Part shown: positions 50,918 to 60,802 of the stretch, piece by piece
Layout: each line of letters opens with the position of its first letter
How positions within the stretch are numbered: the stretch's first letter is position 1
The notes under the pieces: model-generated
Seen by the model: only the letters and a program-made list of their open reading frames with translations
What the model was told of the DNA's origin: nothing
Database searches by the model: none
NCBI RefSeq assembly: GCF_014642075.1
Contig: NZ_BMIK01000021.1
Span: 26,345 to 90,344 of the forward strand
Direction: 5' to 3'
Length of the DNA stretch: 64,000 nt
Origin: Parapedobacter defluvii
Lineage (GTDB): Bacteria; Bacteroidota; Bacteroidia; Sphingobacteriales; Sphingobacteriaceae
Translations under genes and position numbers: made by a program

Positions 50918-53862
50918 TGATTTAAATAAGTACCTAAAATTGTTCTGCCCAACATGACAGGATTATTTTCTATGTTGCTTTCCGAACAGTTGTGAAGTGT
51001 CGCCTGCGGATGGATATTCTTCAGTTGTGGCAATAATTCCAGCAGCTCATCGTTGGTTTCCTGCAAACGGGAGAGGTCTTGTTTATCCTCCTGGAAATAG
51101 TTTGCCAGTGCTTCTATCCAGGCTTTGTATCGGATCTCAAACAGCCGCATCTGTTCATTGCTGATCCAGCAGACCTTTAGTTGGATGTGTGCCGGCGCTT
51201 CCTCCTGCAACCGGTCTTCCACGTAATTACGGAACGAAGGATGGTCGAAATGGTCCGGCCAATAGGGCAATACCACCGACGCCCTGAACGAATACGTATC
51301 CAGCTCACAGGGACAATCCCCTTCCATTCCACATAGGTCCATCAGCTTAAACGCATTGCTTCTGGGCCTGAGCAGCACATGCTCGATCAGGTGCATTCCT
51401 TCCGGATCTCCGCATTCACTGCCGAATTCGGCAACCAGCTTTTCGATGGCCTCATTGGCTTCCAAAGCAGTTTCAAAGGTATTTACCGTCTCCAGCAGCT
51501 TTTCTCCATCGATCGACAGGACGAGCTTATTTCCTTCAACCCCGAAATGCTGGGCAAGGAGAACCGTATCAAAAATTTTCTTCAAGATGGCTTCGGCTTG
51601 TGCTTTCTCAGCGAATTTTTCGGAAGCCAATACAATCCCCTCGCGGGAAGTAAGCTCAAAACGATGTGTACAATGGGGTTCTCCATCCACCCACTCTTCT
51701 TCGCAACGGACTTCGGTATTCCGGATGCAGTATAAAAATCTACGAGACACATCCCGGACGCCGATCAGCGTTCCCACCCGCTTTTCCAGACCGGAAACAT
51801 TCTCCGTCTCCCAAAACTGCTCTTCCGCCAATCCGTAATCATCTGTCTGCGGGAAATAATTAAAAGCCTGGGACCGGTTTGCGCTGATCTCCGGATATCT
51901 TTTCAGTGCCTGGATTTTGGCGGCAATGAGTTCTTCGCTGTCAATCCGTTCGGCTGCCTGCTCTTCTATATTGATTCGGTACTGCAACAACGCAAAGTCA
52001 TTGAAAGACTCCGCGAAGCGGGCAAGCAAATGATCTAACAAGCGATTGCGACGCGCAGCGTATTGGGTTTTATTCTCATAAAGGTCTCTCCACCCTTGCG
52101 CATCCGGAGCACCCGCAATCGCATCCTTGAACGCTTCAGACAATAATCCCTCGCTGTCTTTGATATCGCCGAGATACTGTGCAAAATACGTTTGCTTGAT
52201 ATCTCCTACGGAAAACAACGCGTGGGCATGTGTCAGTTGGGCAAGGAAATCTGCCAGAAGTTGTTCAAAAAATAGCAGGTATCCTTTTAACTGCCGCTGT
52301 TGCGCTTTGCGCAGTACGTCCGCATGCGGGGGCAGGCCAGCTTCTCCTACGCCATATACCGTTGGCAGGTCGTACTGAACCGGACGGTAACTGAGCGTAT
52401 CGCGTGACCGCCCCTCATCCGGCGTGAGTTCTACATCATACCCCTTGCGCTTTCCGAAGGTACGCTGGGCCTTCAGAACCAGCAAGGTATCCTTCACTTC
52501 ATCCACATTGGCGTGGAAAGGAAAACCGGCTTTATAAAATAGGATTTTTGACCGGGACGTACTCAAAACCGGCTTATGCTGCCCGCTGATCTGCATACAC
52601 CAATCTACTCCAATGGCACCGTCCAGGGGCTGACCGTCCGTATCATACTTGGTCATCAACAGATTCCTGACAGCCAGGACTCCCTCAATATCCATCACCA
52701 AGCTGATGATATCCGAAGCGTAGATATGGGTGCGCAACTGGGTTTCTTCCAGCTCCTTCGGATCGATAAATCCATTCGTAAGCGCCACCCCATTATAGAT
52801 ATCGGGGACTTCCCAGCCCTTATCAAGCAATTCCTTCAATGAATAAAAATTGACCGAAGGATTCAGGTAATTTTCAATGGCAAAAAACAAAGCAGCCTGT
52901 ACATACTCGATGTCGGTCTCCGGTGAGATATCCACATCCATGCACAAAGCGACTTCTTCATAGGACACCTGTTTGATGGATACAAAATCCTCGCAGAGAT
53001 TCCGATGTGATTGCAATCGACGGGTCACACGCTTGAATATATCGTCAATCGCATTCAGTTTTTGAACATAAGCGTCCGCCAGTTGGCTCGCAAACCCTTC
53101 TGCTTGCAACAGGTCCCAAATCTGAGTGGCTGTTATCTTTCCCGTAGGTGGATATTTTGCAACGGTAACTGCAAAGGGAAACTTGAACGTGGTATCTTCT
53201 GTCGCATTCAAGACCAATGCATACGGGTATTTTCCGGTCGCATTGGCAACCGTTGCCGAAACGATTTCAGTCTTCAAAACCGCCCGATCAATAGCTCCAT
53301 AACTTGGAAATTCAACGTTTAGCACAAATTCACCATCGGGACTTATCCATTCCACGTCTCCCGAGTTCAGATCGCCATACGGCTCTTCGTTGTCAAAATC
53401 CAGCACCACGTCATACAGACCGTTGATGCGGACGGGAGTGTCCGTGGCCGCCAGCTGTAACGTCTTATCCGCACGGTTATAGAAGATAGGTATTTCTTGG
53501 CCTCCAGCAGGATACAGCCAGGCATTGTTTACTCCGTCGATATCGATCAGCAGCTTCCGGTAATCCGCAATTGTAAAAGGATGGTTCGTCAGAATTTCCC
53601 GGGCGGTATACAGTACCTGGTCCGGTGCACCGTGCAGCAGATCCTTTGTGTCGAAATCACTCCGGTAGCCCAGTTCGGTAAGGACATAGCAAAGCGCTTC
53701 CAACAGAGTAATTCCCGGATCATGGGCGTTGTAGTCGGTCCACAGGTCGCTGGCCAGTTGCTCAATGTATTTCAGCCCCTCCTTGCGGAGCCATTCATAG
53801 TCCATCGCCGGAGCCAGTTGCCGCTTTGTGGATATTGTGTAACTTTTCAGGACAGGTTTCAT
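50914..53862 (-). CDS. Afp12/Pvc12-like baseplate protein
   Basis: A 982-residue cytoplasmic protein with the opening typical of Afp12-type baseplate components: MDYEWLRKEGLKYIEQLASD followed by the DYNAHDPGITLLEALCYVLTEL signature (given here at its HDPGIT core) and NHPFTIADYRKLLIDIDGV. It probably forms part of the baseplate wedge together with the Afp11-like protein. I use the ATG at 53862, which overlaps the upstream stop as ATGA; an ATG two codons earlier (53868) is possible. The end overlaps the start of the next gene by 4 bp, indicating coupled translation. Confidence 0.85.
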   Translation of the reverse strand: MKPVLKSYTISTKRQLAPAMDYEWLRKEGLKYIEQLASDLWTDYNAHDPGITLLEALCYVLTELGYRSDFDTKDLLHGAPDQVLYTAREILTNHPFTIADYRKLLIDIDGVNNAWLYPAGGQEIPIFYNRADKTLQLAATDTPVRINGLYDVVLDFDNEEPYGDLNSGDVEWISPDGEFVLNVEFPSYGAIDRAVLKTEIVSATVANATGKYPYALVLNATEDTTFKFPFAVTVAKYPPTGKITATQIWDLLQAEGFASQLADAYVQKLNAIDDIFKRVTRRLQSHRNLCEDFVSIKQVSYEEVALCMDVDISPETDIEYVQAALFFAIENYLNPSVNFYSLKELLDKGWEVPDIYNGVALTNGFIDPKELEETQLRTHIYASDIISLVMDIEGVLAVRNLLMTKYDTDGQPLDGAIGVDWCMQISGQHKPVLSTSRSKILFYKAGFPFHANVDEVKDTLLVLKAQRTFGKRKGYDVELTPDEGRSRDTLSYRPVQYDLPTVYGVGEAGLPPHADVLRKAQQRQLKGYLLFFEQLLADFLAQLTHAHALFSVGDIKQTYFAQYLGDIKDSEGLLSEAFKDAIAGAPDAQGWRDLYENKTQYAARRNRLLDHLLARFAESFNDFALLQYRINIEEQAAERIDSEELIAAKIQALKRYPEISANRSQAFNYFPQTDDYGLAEEQFWETENVSGLEKRVGTLIGVRDVSRRFLYCIRNTEVRCEEEWVDGEPHCTHRFELTSREGIVLASEKFAEKAQAEAILKKIFDTVLLAQHFGVEGNKLVLSIDGEKLLETVNTFETALEANEAIEKLVAEFGSECGDPEGMHLIEHVLLRPRSNAFKLMDLCGMEGDCPCELDTYSFRASVVLPYWPDHFDHPSFRNYVEDRLQEEAPAHIQLKVCWISNEQMRLFEIRYKAWIEALANYFQEDKQDLSRLQETNDELLELLPQLKNIHPQATLHNCSESNIENNPVMLGRTILGTYLNQ

Positions 53863-56800
53863 ACGCATTCGCAGTTTTGTAATACCCGGATTTGGTGTCT
53901 GATCGCCCCGTTGGCATACGAAACCAATATGGAACGAGCGGAAGACGCCACAATTTCTTCTACATTGTAATATGCCGTTTGGACGGCATTGTCTTCATTG
54001 CGGATGATATGGTGCATTTTAAAACCACTCACTGCATGGACGTAAGGCCGTTCATCTATGAAATCAACGAGTGTGCTTTTCTGCATTTTACCGCCAAAGG
54101 AAACTTGCTTTGCCGTGTCGAACGCCCATGGACAGAGAAAACGTTCAATATCGTCGTTCAGTTGATTGAGGTAAAAAGCCGCATCCATATTGGAACGGAG
54201 CATCACGTCAAACTCAAGTTGTATCTCTTCGAATTTCGGATTACGGACATGCAGCGTAACAAATGGATTGCTGATTTTCCGCAGGTAATTGGTGATATCC
54301 ACCAATGTCCCGATTGGCGTATACGGGCGCAGGGGATTTGCGTAGGTTGATTTACTTAAATCGGGGATAGTCACCAGGGTAACATGGCCGGGATAGTTTT
54401 CGCAGAATTCGGTCACGCCATTGTGATCAACAAATCCCGCCCTGTTGATGCATTTCGCCTTGTAGATCGAAGGAAATTGTTCCAGCACCAGGTGCTCATA
54501 GTCCCACATCGTAATGGCCCGTTGTTTATGACGCAGCCGCTCGCTCACACGGGTATAGAATGCTGCCCCGGGTTCCGCGGGCCTGCCTCCGAAAGAATCC
54601 GCAGGCTGGTTTATCCCTTTAATCGCCGCGTCGCTCACCAACAGCTTTGCAATGCTTCCCTTCGGCCGCATTTCCGTAAAATACACGTTATTGATTTCAT
54701 CCTGCACCAACTCCACTTGGCCGGCCTGCGCCGTAATCGCCTTTAGTTTACAAACGGCGTCAATCTGTCCCTCCACTGCCACCTTCAACCACAACATTCC
54801 TGCTGGCATCACGGTACCCGTATGCACGGCGTCGGAAGGAAATGAGACGGTGACAATGCCCGTCCGCGTCAAATTCAACGTCCCGTCTACCAACATTGCT
54901 TTTTCAAAAGCTTTCCAGTTATTTTCACGATCGAGGTAATACCACGAAACATGTTCACTGGGTTTCAACGGGTTGGAACTGCCTTCCACTACCTCGAAAA
55001 GCACGGATATGGTTTTCGGCGATGTAACTTGGGTCATGCCGATGAGCAGCTCACCCTGATTTGAAAACCCCGGCAATAGCCCCAGTAATTTTTTGTTCGT
55101 TACCTGCTTATATCCAAATGGATAGAGATGAAAAAAGGCACTCCGCTGCGGCTGGGGCAAAAATGTTAGGGTATCCACGGCCGTATAACTGGCTTCAAAA
55201 TGTTCTACGATCAACTCCTTGGGTGTGGGAGTCGAATTCCGGACCATCCGGAATCCTTCAAATTGGGTAGCCAGGGTTATTGTTTTCAGTATTTCCTGCT
55301 GGGCAATGTCTAACGATACTGGCGATGCTGCAATCTTGTCGATATTTATTTCTTTCGCAGCCGTCAATCCCTGTGCTTGTACCTTCGTCCCCGCCTGTTC
55401 CGCAAAGACCCCGTTGATGGCCACCGATGTCTCCATGGGTATTTTCATCATCCGGGTATCATTGAAGCTTTGCGTCAGGCTATCCATAAAGGACGACAAC
55501 GAATATTGATCGCTATTCAGCGACAGCCGGATGTAACCATCCCGCTCCCCACTGCCATAAGCACGTCTGGATTGCGCTGTTGGAATCGTCGTTTGAATCG
55601 GTTGACCCGGTAACTTTAACGTATGTTCTTCCCCAACCGTTGTCACCGCCAGCGGATTCCAGGTTCCCCGTTGGAGGTAACTGGCAGAAAAAGCCACGGG
55701 CATGTCCATAGTTAACGTCAATGCGGTAAGCGGCTTTTGAAACAGTTCATCACTTCCGATGTAAAATCCAGCATTCCTACGGGGCAGATCTCCAAACGGC
55801 TTGAAAGGTTTGCTTCCATCCAGCAACCCTACATCATTGCTGAGCACAAAATCTTTATAACCCCGCACCGATACAGTGATCTGAACCGTGTCAACGAGCT
55901 GTTCGGCCAGTGTATCGTAAGCGAATCCGGAAGCCTCCCGGTCAAAATAAATCAGCAACAGGGGTAAGGAGACCTGCATATTCCGTTGATGTATTTTTTC
56001 CTCATACCCCCGGATGGCTTCTTTTCCACCATCGACGGTGATGGAAAATGTCAACTCGCCCCGCTGTGGTTGATAATTTGCGGTGACCCGATCCTCCAAC
56101 CAGCCTTTTTCGCCCGTCAATAATGTGCGGAATACCAAGTTATCTGTCGAACGCCCTTTACGGATCCGCGTCGATGATTTAAACCGGATGGACAGGGTGA
56201 TTGTCCGTTCGCCCCCTTTCAAGAAAAGCAGGTTGGAAGCGACTGCAAAACCTGTTGAAGCAAGCGGAGCTCCGGCTTCGCCAAATAAAAATGGCTGTAC
56301 GTCGTTGCTATCCGCTGTTGCATACAGTGCTCCGTTTACTTTTTTCAACGAATGGACCGCCCCCACCTTCGCTTGGTTGAGTACCGTATCCTGTGACAGC
56401 CGGTATACCAGCGAGTTTCCGCTTTGATCCTGGCCTCCCTTGAACAAGGTGCCTGCCTTCAGCAGGTGGTTTGCCCTATGCGTATGTAAGTCGAAGATCA
56501 AATGGGCGTAATCCGGCTCGGCTTTTCTCGATTTCAGTTGTAAAACATCCCTGTAATAATATTCCAGGTGTTTCCGCCCATATTCATTCAGCTGGGTTTG
56601 CGCACGACGGAATAGCTGCAAAAAAGTCAGCAGCAACGCCATATGGGGTTTATGTTTACGATAGTTTCCAACTGATTTGTCAAACAAAATTTCCGCTTTT
56701 ACGGTAGCCGACGAAATTCCCGCGAAGACCGTCTTCAGCTGCTGCTGGAATAGGTTGTGGTGGACAATAAAATGAATTTTTGAGCCATCGTCCGTATCCG

Positions 56801-57428
56801 GTATCGTCAGGTTCAGGGCTTCGGTTGCATCGGTATCGATATAGTGAAACGTATAAACCGTCCCAGTGGAATTCAGTACAGCAAAGGGAGCCAGGGAATC
56901 CGTTTCATTTGATGCAGCCAACAATGCCGTGTGTGCATCTTTGAATGTGAACAAACGCCGGAAAGCCCGACTGATTTTCGTGGTAATGATGTCTTGTATG
57001 CTTCGCTGATAATCCGATTCTTCCGTCAACTGCGCACACTGGTCGTCAACCGTCTTAACCAGCGTATATACCAAATCGAATAGATATTTAAAGCACTGTT
57101 TGGCCTGTTCCGCTTCCTCCGCTTTGACGGCCAACCGGATGCGTTTCACGAGTGATTTATAATAATCGGTGAAGGTAATCGGATCAATCGACGCCAATGT
57201 TGCGAGGGCCACACTCAAGTCGGGTTGGATGAAGGGTTCCCAAGTGCCTTTGGCCTTATTTCCGTTATCGAAATAGGTAACCTGAGCTGCATAACGTTGC
57301 ACAAACAATAACAGATCTCGCAATTCCCGCTCGTCTACCTTGGCAAAATCAGGCGACAGCGCCGCCAGCGATAGGTTATATCGCCCGGTTCCCTCACGGA
57401 TTAAGTTATTTTTATCTGAACATGCCAT
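53859..57428 (-). CDS. Afp11/Pvc11-like baseplate J-type protein
   Basis: A 1189-residue baseplate component. The C-terminal 250 residues hold the baseplate_J-like part with the AFYTRVSERLRHKQRAITMW segment followed by DYEHLVLEQFPSIYKAKC, which resembles gp6/gpJ wedge proteins. The N-terminal 300 residues are helical (RELRDLLLFVQRYAAQVTYF), and the middle is beta-rich. In Afp and PVC particles this protein and Afp12 link the baseplate hub to the sheath. It lies 3 bp after the gp25-like gene and overlaps the Afp12-like gene by 4 bp. The size is larger than typical Afp11 (about 900-1000 residues). Confidence 0.85.
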   Translation of the reverse strand: MACSDKNNLIREGTGRYNLSLAALSPDFAKVDERELRDLLLFVQRYAAQVTYFDNGNKAKGTWEPFIQPDLSVALATLASIDPITFTDYYKSLVKRIRLAVKAEEAEQAKQCFKYLFDLVYTLVKTVDDQCAQLTEESDYQRSIQDIITTKISRAFRRLFTFKDAHTALLAASNETDSLAPFAVLNSTGTVYTFHYIDTDATEALNLTIPDTDDGSKIHFIVHHNLFQQQLKTVFAGISSATVKAEILFDKSVGNYRKHKPHMALLLTFLQLFRRAQTQLNEYGRKHLEYYYRDVLQLKSRKAEPDYAHLIFDLHTHRANHLLKAGTLFKGGQDQSGNSLVYRLSQDTVLNQAKVGAVHSLKKVNGALYATADSNDVQPFLFGEAGAPLASTGFAVASNLLFLKGGERTITLSIRFKSSTRIRKGRSTDNLVFRTLLTGEKGWLEDRVTANYQPQRGELTFSITVDGGKEAIRGYEEKIHQRNMQVSLPLLLIYFDREASGFAYDTLAEQLVDTVQITVSVRGYKDFVLSNDVGLLDGSKPFKPFGDLPRRNAGFYIGSDELFQKPLTALTLTMDMPVAFSASYLQRGTWNPLAVTTVGEEHTLKLPGQPIQTTIPTAQSRRAYGSGERDGYIRLSLNSDQYSLSSFMDSLTQSFNDTRMMKIPMETSVAINGVFAEQAGTKVQAQGLTAAKEINIDKIAASPVSLDIAQQEILKTITLATQFEGFRMVRNSTPTPKELIVEHFEASYTAVDTLTFLPQPQRSAFFHLYPFGYKQVTNKKLLGLLPGFSNQGELLIGMTQVTSPKTISVLFEVVEGSSNPLKPSEHVSWYYLDRENNWKAFEKAMLVDGTLNLTRTGIVTVSFPSDAVHTGTVMPAGMLWLKVAVEGQIDAVCKLKAITAQAGQVELVQDEINNVYFTEMRPKGSIAKLLVSDAAIKGINQPADSFGGRPAEPGAAFYTRVSERLRHKQRAITMWDYEHLVLEQFPSIYKAKCINRAGFVDHNGVTEFCENYPGHVTLVTIPDLSKSTYANPLRPYTPIGTLVDITNYLRKISNPFVTLHVRNPKFEEIQLEFDVMLRSNMDAAFYLNQLNDDIERFLCPWAFDTAKQVSFGGKMQKSTLVDFIDERPYVHAVSGFKMHHIIRNEDNAVQTAYYNVEEIVASSARSILVSYANGAIRHQIRVLQNCECV

Positions 57429-57431
57429 GGT

Positions 57432-57851
57432 TTATCGTTTTACTTCGGTGCCTTCCTGGATATAGAAAGGAAAAACATAATTGAATCGCGAATTGGTGGA
57501 GCGTATCGTATATTCAATATTTATGAGAATACGTCCTTCCATTTCCCCGGTATCCATCAATTCGATTTTATCGACCGCGATACGCGGTTCGTGGTATAAT
57601 ATGGCTGTCTGTATCAGGTCTTTCATGTAGGTTTTCATGGTCGTCGTCAAGGGCTCGAACAGCAATTCATCCAGATTACAGCCATAATTGGGAAGCATTA
57701 CCCGTTCACCGGGCCGGGTCGACAGCAGGATTTCGAGGCTGCTCCGGATATCCTCCCCGTCGCTCAGCATCTCAACGCTTCCACCCTCGTTGTCAAACTG
57801 TGGCGGGAAGCTCCATCCAGTACCCAAAAAGGATTTATGCAACTTATCCAT
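57432..57851 (-). CDS. GPW/gp25-family baseplate wedge protein (Afp9-like)
   Basis: A 139-residue protein with the gp25 fold signature: LGTGWSFPPQFD, IRSSLEILLSTRPGERVMLP and NYGCNLDELLFEPL. The EILLSTRPGER segment is the core of the family (with the Pro-Gly-Glu-Arg turn that contacts the sheath initiator). In contractile systems gp25 starts sheath polymerisation from the baseplate. It is 3 bp from both its neighbours, the PAAR and Afp11-like genes. Confidence 0.93.
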   Translation of the reverse strand: MDKLHKSFLGTGWSFPPQFDNEGGSVEMLSDGEDIRSSLEILLSTRPGERVMLPNYGCNLDELLFEPLTTTMKTYMKDLIQTAILYHEPRIAVDKIELMDTGEMEGRILINIEYTIRSTNSRFNYVFPFYIQEGTEVKR

Positions 57852-57854
57852 CGG

Positions 57855-58142
57855 TTATCCTCCTATTAATACGGTGCCACAGCCACTTGTAATTACCCCT
57901 CCATGAGCCGTTGGGTCGCCCATCCGTGCGGCGGGAAGCCCACCGATGAGCACGGTGGCCGATCCTTTCACAATCGCATTCGGAGGTCCCGGGCAGGCAC
58001 AGAGATCGCCCATCCGTGCGGCGGGCAATCCACCGATCAGTACGGTTGGGCAACCGGCAGGCAACACCATTCCGCCCACATGCGGATTCGGGCTGCTCAT
58101 CGGGCAGGTATGCATATCAGTGACTCTTGCAGCTAAACTCAT
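57855..58142 (-). CDS. PAAR-domain spike-tip protein (Afp10-like)
   Basis: A 95-residue PAAR-only protein built of three related turns: GCPTVLIGGLPAARMGD, SATVLIGGLPAARMGD and a final GCGTVLIGG. The His and Cys residues (MHTCP, CACPGPP, AHGG) are those that bind zinc in PAAR tips. It would form the sharp point at the end of the VgrG-like spike. No toxin extension is fused, so the tip itself does not carry a payload. It lies 6 bp after the spike gene. Confidence 0.94.
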   Translation of the reverse strand: MSLAARVTDMHTCPMSSPNPHVGGMVLPAGCPTVLIGGLPAARMGDLCACPGPPNAIVKGSATVLIGGLPAARMGDPTAHGGVITSGCGTVLIGG

Positions 58143-58148
58143 GATCGA

Positions 58149-59900
58149 TTAATTTATTTTTACCATGGATCCTTTTATTTCAGTGATGCCTGAGCTCCCC
58201 ACGCTTAGCGATCCATTTGCCGATAGCTCGGCGGTAGCTTCCGCTTTGATCGTCAGCTGAGGAGCCGATATCGATAGCGAAGACACGGCTTCCAACGTCA
58301 AATCTTTGGCAGAAGACAGGGTGATCCCACTGTCATTCAGTACCAGCTTATTGCCCGCCGCATCTTCCAGACTGCACAGTCCGTTGGTATCATCCAACGT
58401 CAGTTTCCGGCCTCCCGGCGTTTCGATAGAAACGCGTTTGTCTCCATCGTGGAAAAGCACTTTTATTTCTGAACGGGACACATAGCCCTTTTCGTTATTT
58501 TCATCGGTTGCTTCGATGGGCGACGGGTTCGCCCCGCTATGCAGCATCCCCAACACCACCGGGTAGTTTGGATCGTCACCCAAGAAACCGACAATCACTT
58601 CATCGTTTATTTCCGGCAAGAAGAATGTTCCCCGGTTATTGCCCGCATCCAAGGTTGCCAAACGCGCATAAATTCCATCTTCCGCCATACCGATGATCGG
58701 CAGCCGCACCCGGATCCGCCCTTTCCCTGCCGGATCAATAAGATCCGTCACCACTCCTACGTGCAACCCTTGCGTGGCCACATATTGTCCGGAAAATGAA
58801 ACCGGATGTTCCGGAAAGATTTTTTCGGAAAAGAATGCCTCTTCCCAGCCCAGCGTTGCTTCGGTCATCCAGTTACCCTCGCCGATTTCATGCTGCACAC
58901 CGGAAACAAACACCTTCCCGTTGAATTGATCTCCCAATCCGGATAAGGTGACGTATGTCCCCGGAACCACCGCCGATTCTCCCGAAAACTTAACTTTACC
59001 CTTGATCTTGGAAAGCGATTGCCGGACTTTTTTTGCGTTTGCCAACTGTTGCAGTTCCTGAACCGGCATTCCGCCCGGTAGGCGCATCTCAAACGCCTGC
59101 CCCATCACTTCGGCCAATTCATCCGCGGATTGATCTCCCGCATACGCAGACAGACCCGCTTCCCCTTCAGACTCCTCGATATCCTGCACCGACTGGTCCC
59201 ACGCATAGCCGAGTACGGCAGTAGATTGCGTACGTGCGTCAACAGTTGCCTCAAATGATACGATATTGCTTCCAAACGTGAGGGTCAATACCGAATCTCC
59301 GTCGGCATCCGCCTTCCCGATTACAATCTTCCCTTCGTTTACCGAATAATACAATCCGTTCACGTCCAATCGGGTCATCATGAAATCCCAATCGCTGACC
59401 TGGTTCTGGAGCAACTGCTCGTGCACCACATCGGTCGTGGCGATCTCGTATTCACTGATGCCGCTTTCCGCAAGCAATTGTTCAGCCACGTCCCTATCCT
59501 TCATGTCCGTATAGTAGCGGCTTTTTTTGCCCGCTGTCATCCGTACCGTCTCGTGTTTACAGGTAACCACCAACAGCGATCCGGATTCTTGTATCTGATG
59601 ACTGTTTGCAACAACAATTCCTTTGAATACCGTTGCATTGTCGCCGTCATACCCTGCTTTGATCTCGATGAACTTTCCCGGTGCCAGCCACCGGCTTCCG
59701 CTCACCTCAAAACCCTGCTCTGCGGCACTGCCATCCGCTATCGTCAAAGTTGCCGTGGGAATTTTATTCAGTGCGCTGTCAATATGGATTTCGACAACAG
59801 GCACCACCCCGGGCAGTTCGTCGGCCGCTGTGAGCACCGCGCTGCTCCCCGCAAGAATCGTATAAGTGACCAAATCCCGATTGTTGGGTGCTGTTGGCAT
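58149..59900 (-). CDS. VgrG/gp5-like spike protein (Afp8-like)
   Basis: A 583-residue spike protein. Residues 1-360 correspond to the gp27-like hub (EIHIDSALNKIPTATLTIAD, then NQVSDWDFMMTRLDVNG), residues 370-470 to the OB-fold gp5 part (GVVTDLIDPAGKGRIRVRLP, FLPEINDEVIVGFLGDDPNY), and the C-terminal 110 residues to the triple-stranded beta-helix with repeating short strands (LTLDDTNG, LVLNDSGITLSSAKDLTLEA). No extra effector domain is attached. It is flanked by the LysM adaptor and PAAR genes, as expected for a contractile spike complex. Confidence 0.95.
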   Translation of the reverse strand: MPTAPNNRDLVTYTILAGSSAVLTAADELPGVVPVVEIHIDSALNKIPTATLTIADGSAAEQGFEVSGSRWLAPGKFIEIKAGYDGDNATVFKGIVVANSHQIQESGSLLVVTCKHETVRMTAGKKSRYYTDMKDRDVAEQLLAESGISEYEIATTDVVHEQLLQNQVSDWDFMMTRLDVNGLYYSVNEGKIVIGKADADGDSVLTLTFGSNIVSFEATVDARTQSTAVLGYAWDQSVQDIEESEGEAGLSAYAGDQSADELAEVMGQAFEMRLPGGMPVQELQQLANAKKVRQSLSKIKGKVKFSGESAVVPGTYVTLSGLGDQFNGKVFVSGVQHEIGEGNWMTEATLGWEEAFFSEKIFPEHPVSFSGQYVATQGLHVGVVTDLIDPAGKGRIRVRLPIIGMAEDGIYARLATLDAGNNRGTFFLPEINDEVIVGFLGDDPNYPVVLGMLHSGANPSPIEATDENNEKGYVSRSEIKVLFHDGDKRVSIETPGGRKLTLDDTNGLCSLEDAAGNKLVLNDSGITLSSAKDLTLEAVSSLSISAPQLTIKAEATAELSANGSLSVGSSGITEIKGSMVKIN

Positions 59901-59904
59901 GGCT

Positions 59905-60624
59905 TTATTGTTTTTCTAAGGGTGGAAAATAGAGTTTGCTGCCCGGTTTGATCGTTCGGAAACTATCGAGCGCATTAAAAGTGGCCACATCGATGTAAAA
60001 TTCATTCCGCGCATAGATTCGCTCCGCCATCCGGTCGATGCGATCCGTTTCCGCAAAAATCCGCTCATGGGTAATGTCCGGACTTTGCCTGTTTTCCATC
60101 GCCTCACGTAGCTCATCTTCGATGCTTTCCGTAAAAGAGCACTTCGCCACCGCACGTATCGGTGTCCCATCGGTGGTAAACACTTTGTACTCGATATCGA
60201 TCTGATTCAGCACGCCCTTGAACAGCAGGGTTCCCCAATGTATTTTGAGGTAATACGGACGATGGGTGTCGCCTTTAAACTCAATGATCTTTTTCTTGAA
60301 GTCTTCCAATTGTTCGGCCACAGAGGCAGGCTTTGCAAATGGATTAGCAACGGAAATATTCAATACCGACGCATTTTTGACCACCCCGGTGCTGTCAAAC
60401 AGAAAATCAAACGTAAACTTCTGGGGCTTGATCTTATTGAATTTCATTTTCACAGAAGATCGTCCCCCTGGCTGCGTGTCGTCGTATTCAAACTCGTACT
60501 TACAGGTATAGGAAGCCGGATTAATGAGTGCGCTGAATTTCTCACCCGGTGCTTTCCGGGTGAAAGCCGCATCGAGGTACGGTTCGATATACAGCTTCTC
60601 GGCAGATGTAAGGTCTCCAAACAT
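59905..60624 (-). CDS. LysM-domain spike adaptor protein (Afp7-like)
   Basis: A 239-residue protein whose C-terminal 50 residues form a LysM-like domain (RIDRMAERIYARNEFYIDVA, ending in PGSKLYFPPLEKQ). The rest is a beta-rich region like gp53/Afp7 proteins (FDFLFDSTGVV, YYLKIHWGTLLFKG) that joins the tube end to the spike hub. The ATG at 60624 overlaps the stop of the DUF5908 gene in TAATG, so translation is coupled. It precedes the VgrG-like gene by 4 bp. Confidence 0.92.
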   Translation of the reverse strand: MFGDLTSAEKLYIEPYLDAAFTRKAPGEKFSALINPASYTCKYEFEYDDTQPGGRSSVKMKFNKIKPQKFTFDFLFDSTGVVKNASVLNISVANPFAKPASVAEQLEDFKKKIIEFKGDTHRPYYLKIHWGTLLFKGVLNQIDIEYKVFTTDGTPIRAVAKCSFTESIEDELREAMENRQSPDITHERIFAETDRIDRMAERIYARNEFYIDVATFNALDSFRTIKPGSKLYFPPLEKQ

Positions 60625-60788
60625 TATCGTTCATTTTTTTGTCCCAGCTTCTGCAGTACCTTCCGAAGTACTTCCTCGGAGATCTCCCGCTTTAACTTTG
60701 CGACATTGATCGGCTCCCGTGGCTGGAGTGGCGACTGCTCGGCCACAACCACAGCTTTGACATGCAGTTCTTTGATTTCGATGGGCAT
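60624..60788 (-). CDS. 54-residue DUF5908-family protein (Afp6 position)
   Basis: A short frame, starting MPIEIKELHVKAVVV and ending KLGQKNER, fits the gap between the second tube gene and the LysM gene. The first 15 residues match DUF5908, a tiny protein family found at this position in Bacteroidota eCIS clusters. The second half is a basic amphipathic helix (VAKLKREISEEVLRKVLQKL). Its TAA overlaps the next ATG (TAATG), and its ATG is 14 bp after the second tube gene stop. The arrangement and family match make it a real gene. Function unknown; probably structural or a chaperone. Confidence 0.85.
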   Translation of the reverse strand: MPIEIKELHVKAVVVAEQSPLQPREPINVAKLKREISEEVLRKVLQKLGQKNER

Positions 60789-60802
60789 GACGTTTCCTGT
60801 AA

